A model generated the notes under the pieces. The model was not told the origin of the DNA. It ran no database searches and saw nothing but the letters and a program-made list of their open reading frames with translations. This document shows, one piece after another, positions 6,144 to 9,191 of a stretch of DNA of 9,191 nucleotides; position 1 is the stretch's first letter, and the number at the start of each line of letters is the position of its first letter. This DNA is from Acidobacteriota bacterium. Its GTDB lineage: Bacteria; Acidobacteriota; Aminicenantia; Aminicenantales; Saccharicenantaceae. The DNA lies in assembly GCA_003476685.1 (NCBI GenBank), contig DMVN01000109.1:13730-22920 (forward strand). Reading direction: 5' to 3'. Made by a program: the position numbers and the translations under genes.

Positions 6144-7343
6144 ATGGCCTTACTTGAAATAAAAAGAGAAGCCTGTACCGGATGTGGCGCCTGCCTTCAG
6201 GTCTGTCCCTTCGGAGCCCTGACCCTGGACAACGAAAACATAGCGGTGGTTAGCGAGGCCTGCACCGGCTGCGGGGCCTGCCTGCCCGAATGCCCGACCG
6301 AGGCCCTGAGCCTGCCAGAGGCTGAAAAGAGAGAAGCAGTTGACCTGAGCGCCTACCAGGGAGTCTGGGTCTGGGTGGAGCAGTATAACGGCCGGGCTTC
6401 CTCCATTTCCTGGGAAATGATCGGCGAAGGGAAGCGCCTGGCTGAAAAACGCGGGACCATTCTGACGGCCTGCGTCCTGGGCCACCAGGCCGATCCGATA
6501 GCCAGGGAGGCTATCGCCTACGGAGCCGACCGGGTCTTCCTGGTGGATGACCCCACCCTCCAGGTTTACCGCACTGACCCCTACGCCCGCTGCCTGGTGG
6601 AGCTGGTAAAGAAATACAGGCCAGAAATTTTTCTGCTGGGGGCCAGCACCCGCGGCCGGGACCTGGCCGGAGCCGTGGCCACTTATCTTTATACCGGGCT
6701 GACGGCTGACTGCACCGGCCTGGAGATTGAAGAGGGCTCGAACCTGTTGCTGCAGATCAGGCCGGCTTTCGGCGGTAACATCATGGCCACCATCAAGTGC
6801 GAAAATTACCGGCCGCAGATGGCCACAGTCAGGCATCATGTTTTTGAAATGCCGGTTCCCGACCACAGCCGACAGGGCCAGATAATCAGAGAAAAACCGG
6901 TCCTGCTGGAAGAACAGATTGCCACCAGGGTGCTAGACCTGATCGTGGAGAAGAACGAGGTCAACATTGCTGACGCCAAGATAATAGTTTCCGGCGGGCG
7001 CGGGCTGAAAGGTCCCGAAGGCTTTGCCATCCTGCACGAGCTGGCGGATGTTCTGGGCGGGGCCGTCGGAGCCTCCAGAGCCGCGGTTGATGCTGGCTGG
7101 ATTTCCTACGCCCACCAGGTCGGCCAGACTGGAAGAACGGTCAGACCGGACCTGTACATTGCCTGCGGCATCAGCGGGGCCATTCAGCACCAGGCCGGGA
7201 TGCGCACCAGCAAGATTATCGTGGCCATCAACAAAGACCCGGAAGCCCCGATTTTTCAGATTGCTGATTACGGCATCGTGGGCGACCTGTTCACCGTCGT
7301 CCCCGCCCTGACCCGGGCTCTGAAGAAAAGGCTGAACAAGTAA
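6144..7343 (+). CDS. etfA: Electron transfer flavoprotein alpha subunit with N-terminal 2x[4Fe-4S] ferredoxin domain
   Basis: A 399-residue EtfA, about 70-80 residues longer than the standard subunit because of an N-terminal bacterial ferredoxin domain (about 1-62). It has two full CxxCxxCxxxCP motifs, C11-C14-C17-C21 and C40-C43-C46-C50, predicted to hold two [4Fe-4S] clusters. An ETF N-domain follows (about 70-260). The C-terminal FAD domain has SGGRGLKG (283-290), GASRAAVDAGW (309-319), HQVGQTGRTVRPDLYIACGISGAIQH (324-349) and INKDPEAPIFQIADYGIVGD (362-381), all canonical. Similar ferredoxin-EtfA fusions occur in Acetobacterium CarE and LctC, partners in electron-bifurcating reductions, so a role in moving electrons between ferredoxin, NADH and an acyl-CoA or hydroxyacid dehydrogenase is likely. 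The partner enzyme is not in the window. It is translated with etfB; the start is set by GAGGTG five bases upstream. Confidence 0.97.
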   Translation: MALLEIKREACTGCGACLQVCPFGALTLDNENIAVVSEACTGCGACLPECPTEALSLPEAEKREAVDLSAYQGVWVWVEQYNGRASSISWEMIGEGKRLAEKRGTILTACVLGHQADPIAREAIAYGADRVFLVDDPTLQVYRTDPYARCLVELVKKYRPEIFLLGASTRGRDLAGAVATYLYTGLTADCTGLEIEEGSNLLLQIRPAFGGNIMATIKCENYRPQMATVRHHVFEMPVPDHSRQGQIIREKPVLLEEQIATRVLDLIVEKNEVNIADAKIIVSGGRGLKGPEGFAILHELADVLGGAVGASRAAVDAGWISYAHQVGQTGRTVRPDLYIACGISGAIQHQAGMRTSKIIVAINKDPEAPIFQIADYGIVGDLFTVVPALTRALKKRLNK

Positions 7344-7370
7344 AAGAGCCAGCAGTCAGATTGTCAATGA

Positions 7371-7386
7371 GGTCAGGATTCTGACC
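7371..7386 (+). repeat. Short perfect hairpin just after etfA
   Basis: A perfect 6-bp inverted repeat (GGTCAG and CTGACC) with a four-base loop, 28 bases after the etfA stop. No U tract follows, so it may protect the 3' end of the message rather than terminate it. Confidence 0.4.
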
Positions 7387-7424
7387 GGATTTAACGGAAT
7401 TCAACCTGGCTTTTATCTTCGGCC

Positions 7425-7447
7425 GGAGCCAGGCGGCCGCCGGCTCT
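7425..7447 (+). repeat. GC-rich hairpin in the etfA 3' region
   Basis: GAGCC (7426-7430) pairs with GGCTC (7442-7446). Inside it the palindrome GGCGGCCGCC (7432-7441) adds three more G-C pairs, with one bulged A and a four-base loop. The bases after it are not U-rich, so it is not a standard terminator by itself. Confidence 0.4.
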
Positions 7448-7491
7448 CCTTGACTTTAAGACCACCCTTTTTTAAACTCTAACCGATGACC

Positions 7492-7512
7492 ATCCAGGCG
7501 CCTGGGTTTTTT
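7492..7512 (+). terminator. Likely rho-independent terminator of etfBA
   Basis: The perfect palindrome CCAGGCGCCTGG (7494-7505) folds into a short stem, extended by A-U and U-G pairs outside, and is followed by G and six U residues (7507-7512). The stem is short (about four to six pairs), so termination may be partial. Confidence 0.5.
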
Positions 7513-7616
7513 GCTGCTCTTTGTTATTACCAACAGAATGATTTCAGGCCGGGTCTCGTTTTGACCTGAAAGGATTATCATTTTTCCTGGCCGATGAATT
7601 GATTTAAATATTTTTC

Positions 7617-7622
7617 AGGAGG
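7617..7622 (+). promoter_or_regulatory. Shine-Dalgarno that selects the GTG 7629 start
   Basis: AGGAGG lies six bases before GTG 7629, which is ideal spacing. The in-frame ATG at 7641 is 18 bases away, too far. The start of the large right-edge gene is therefore GTG. Confidence 0.75.
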
Positions 7623-7628
7623 GGTGAA

Positions 7629-9191
7629 GTGGCCATAAAAATGGAAAGAGGCCTGTGGTTCAGTTTTATCTTCATTCTGGGACTGGTCATTGTCTCTCTC
7701 CTTATTTACTTGCTGCTGGGCACTGCCGGAAAGGGCCAGCCAGTGAGTGTGGTCTGGCATGACCACGACGGCAACGGCCGTGATTCACCCGGTGATGTCA
7801 TCGAGATGGATAACGGCCAGATTTACCTGAGGCTCGATTACGTGGATGTCTGGAAAGGGCACCAGGCCCTCAATCCTTACGAAACGCCGCCCGAAACCCG
7901 GGACCTGGACCCTCGCTGGAACGGCTATTACCTGCAGGAACTCCGTTATCGGGGTGAACTCTGCTACCGCTACCTGGGCTGGGATAGAGCCCGGGAACTT
8001 TATCCAACGTTGAGCTCCAACGATGTCATCGGCCTGGTGGGGCAGCCAGAGAGTTATCCTGATAATCCCTTCCTTTCACTGTGGAATGCCAAGGAATCGG
8101 AAAAGAATCCATCTTATAAATGGTATGTTTATTTCGAGAAACATGAAATAAAAAAGGATAAGAACGGCGGCCAGGTCCTGGTGCTGACCGCCGATAAAGG
8201 ACAGGGGCTGAGCCACCGGCTGGAAATCAGCCTGCATAACCAGAGGCTCCTGTTCGACCATGAGGTCAGGAATAACGGGGAACAGGAAGTGCCGTACATA
8301 AACCTGCTGACCCTGCCGGCCAACAGGATAATCGATACCGCCTTCGGCCCCCCCGAGCTCCTCTGTTCCCGTAATATAGAACCGCTGGGTTTTTCCGACA
8401 GCTACACTTTTACGGTCAGGGGTGAGGGGCTGGCGGTCTCGGGTATGCTTCCCTGGAAAATCAAGCGGGATACCAGAACCAACTATTTCACCGGCGGCTG
8501 GTGGATTCTGCATCAGCACGGCCTGATGGTCTGGAAGGCGGTCCGTCTCAAACCGCAGGCAGAAGCCCGCTTTAACCTGGTGGCCACCTTTTCCGACGAG
8601 AATATTTATTCGCGCTATAACCGTTACCTGAAACAGAACGGCCTCACCTTCGAGAAGGTCAACCTGGACGAAGTTGAAAAATACCTGGTGAGCAATGTGC
8701 CCCGGACGATTACCAGGGAAGGCTGGGTTTACCACGCCTACGAGTGGCCGACCAACGACTGGCACAACGAGATGACCGGTAAGGCTTTCATGACCATGTT
8801 CTACGTGACCGGCGACCGCACCTGGTTGCAATATACCATCAACGCCAACCGCTTCTACCTGGAAAAGATGCGCTGGAATTCACCCGACCATCCGTTCTTT
8901 GGCTATTTCATGGACCAGACGGTTGATACCAAACAGCGCCAGTGCTTCCTCTGGTCGCAGCCTTACAACGTGGAGTCACTGCTGGCCGAGTACCCGTTGA
9001 CCGGAAATCCGGCAGCCAAGGAAGCCCTGCTGATAAATTTCGAGAAGGTGCATTCCGGTCTGATGTGGAACCCCGAGGGAAAGAGATGGTACTGGCGGGC
9101 CGTGGTCGACCCGGCCACCAGGCCGCCCAAACTCATCTGGAAGGATGACCTCAATACCTTCGATGCCTGCGAGTTCGGTATTGACGTCATG
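7629..9191 (+). CDS. Large membrane-anchored extracytoplasmic protein of unknown family, 3' end cut by the window
   Basis: A frame open from GTG 7629 to the last base, 521 codons without a stop. It is preceded by AGGAGG at ideal spacing. Residues 1-9 are short and basic, and about 9-31 form one hydrophobic helix (FSFIFILGLVIVSLLIYLLLG). No signal-peptidase or lipobox motif is evident, so the protein is probably anchored in the membrane with the bulk outside. Residues 45-56 (DHDGNGRDSPGD) fit an EF-hand or dockerin-type calcium loop, with acidic or Asn ligands at loop positions 1, 3, 5 and 12. Residues about 60-320 look beta-rich (LVLTADKG, SLHNQRLLFDHEV). From about 360 on, Trp/Tyr-rich helical repeats (GKAFMTMFYVTGDRTWLQYTINANRFYLEKM, QPYNVESLLAEYPLTGNPAAKEAL) recall alpha/alpha-toroid carbohydrate-active enzymes, but I do not recognise a family or catalytic residues. 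The function is unknown; cell-surface glycan processing is one possibility, not a conclusion. Confidence 0.85.
   Translation, partial: MAIKMERGLWFSFIFILGLVIVSLLIYLLLGTAGKGQPVSVVWHDHDGNGRDSPGDVIEMDNGQIYLRLDYVDVWKGHQALNPYETPPETRDLDPRWNGYYLQELRYRGELCYRYLGWDRARELYPTLSSNDVIGLVGQPESYPDNPFLSLWNAKESEKNPSYKWYVYFEKHEIKKDKNGGQVLVLTADKGQGLSHRLEISLHNQRLLFDHEVRNNGEQEVPYINLLTLPANRIIDTAFGPPELLCSRNIEPLGFSDSYTFTVRGEGLAVSGMLPWKIKRDTRTNYFTGGWWILHQHGLMVWKAVRLKPQAEARFNLVATFSDENIYSRYNRYLKQNGLTFEKVNLDEVEKYLVSNVPRTITREGWVYHAYEWPTNDWHNEMTGKAFMTMFYVTGDRTWLQYTINANRFYLEKMRWNSPDHPFFGYFMDQTVDTKQRQCFLWSQPYNVESLLAEYPLTGNPAAKEALLINFEKVHSGLMWNPEGKRWYWRAVVDPATRPPKLIWKDDLNTFDACEFGIDVM

Larger units (their letters stand above)
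7344..7628. other. Intergenic region after etfA with several inverted repeats
   Basis: No gene. In order: a 6-bp hairpin GGTCAG-GATT-CTGACC (7371-7386); a GC-rich hairpin (7425-7447); a terminator-like palindrome with a T run (7492-7512); and a 7-bp inverted repeat TTTCAGG/CCTGAAA (7542-7548 with 7565-7571). AGGAGG (7617-7622) then serves the next gene. I could not find a convincing promoter for the downstream gene. Confidence 0.5.

Noticed and set aside
6150..6866. Long leftward open frame antisense to etfA
   Set aside because: It is a shadow of the GC-rich etfA codons; its Gly/Gln/Pro-rich product has no protein-like features, whereas etfA is unmistakable.
7624..7641. Alternative starts for the large right-edge gene: GTG at 7625 region and ATG at 7641
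   Set aside because: The earlier GTG frame meets a TAA after four codons, and the ATG at 7641 is 18 bases from AGGAGG. GTG 7629 has ideal spacing.
8076..8831. Long leftward open frame antisense to the large right-edge gene
   Set aside because: The plus-strand frame runs 521 codons with an ideal ribosome binding site and an N-terminal membrane helix; the antisense frame has neither.

Overview
The window is a stretch of bacterial chromosome holding housekeeping, sensory and energy-metabolism genes. I see no rRNA, tRNA, insertion sequence, phage gene or CRISPR array. An anaerobic or facultatively anaerobic bacterium is suggested by an electron-transfer flavoprotein whose alpha subunit carries an N-terminal 2x[4Fe-4S] ferredoxin domain, an arrangement known from anaerobes such as Acetobacterium (CarE, LctC). 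Shine-Dalgarno sequences of the AGGAGG/GAGG type precede most genes and GTG starts are used. I cannot assign the phylum from this sequence. A Clostridia-like lineage or an uncultivated anaerobic phylum would both fit; this is inference.

The left half is read leftward (minus strand). From right to left along transcription: a MalY/PatB-type PLP aminotransferase/C-S lyase (3589-4764); a membrane sensor with a 5TM-5TMR_LYT domain, two PAS domains and an HD-GYP domain (1507-3417); a TrmJ-type tRNA 2'-O-methyltransferase (505-1239); and the first 30 codons of a small membrane protein that leaves the window at base 1 (start at 92). A terminator-like hairpin with an eight-U run (322-358) closes the trmJ unit. 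The trmJ gene has no Shine-Dalgarno sequence but has a perfect TATAAT six bases before its ATG, so its message is probably leaderless.

The right half is read rightward. A promoter with consensus -35 (TTGACA), 17-bp spacer and TATATT (5159-5187) drives etfB-etfA through a roughly 140-nt leader that can fold into a nested GC-rich hairpin (5212-5276). EtfB and EtfA form the ETF heterodimer and the ferredoxin domain of EtfA gives an extra electron route, but no partner dehydrogenase or oxidoreductase is encoded in the window. Three inverted repeats follow etfA, one of them followed by T6. Then comes a large membrane-anchored extracytoplasmic protein of unrecognised family (from 7629), still open at base 9191. 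Its later part looks alpha-helical-toroid-like, and it carries an EF-hand-like calcium loop close to the membrane anchor.

The genes do not form one pathway. The divergent gap 4765-5333 separates two unrelated transcription blocks, and it contains a perfect 10-bp palindrome just upstream of the etf promoter that could be an operator. The clearest points for follow-up are the leaderless trmJ promoter, the structured etf leader, the stand-alone ferredoxin-ETF, and the large anchored protein.
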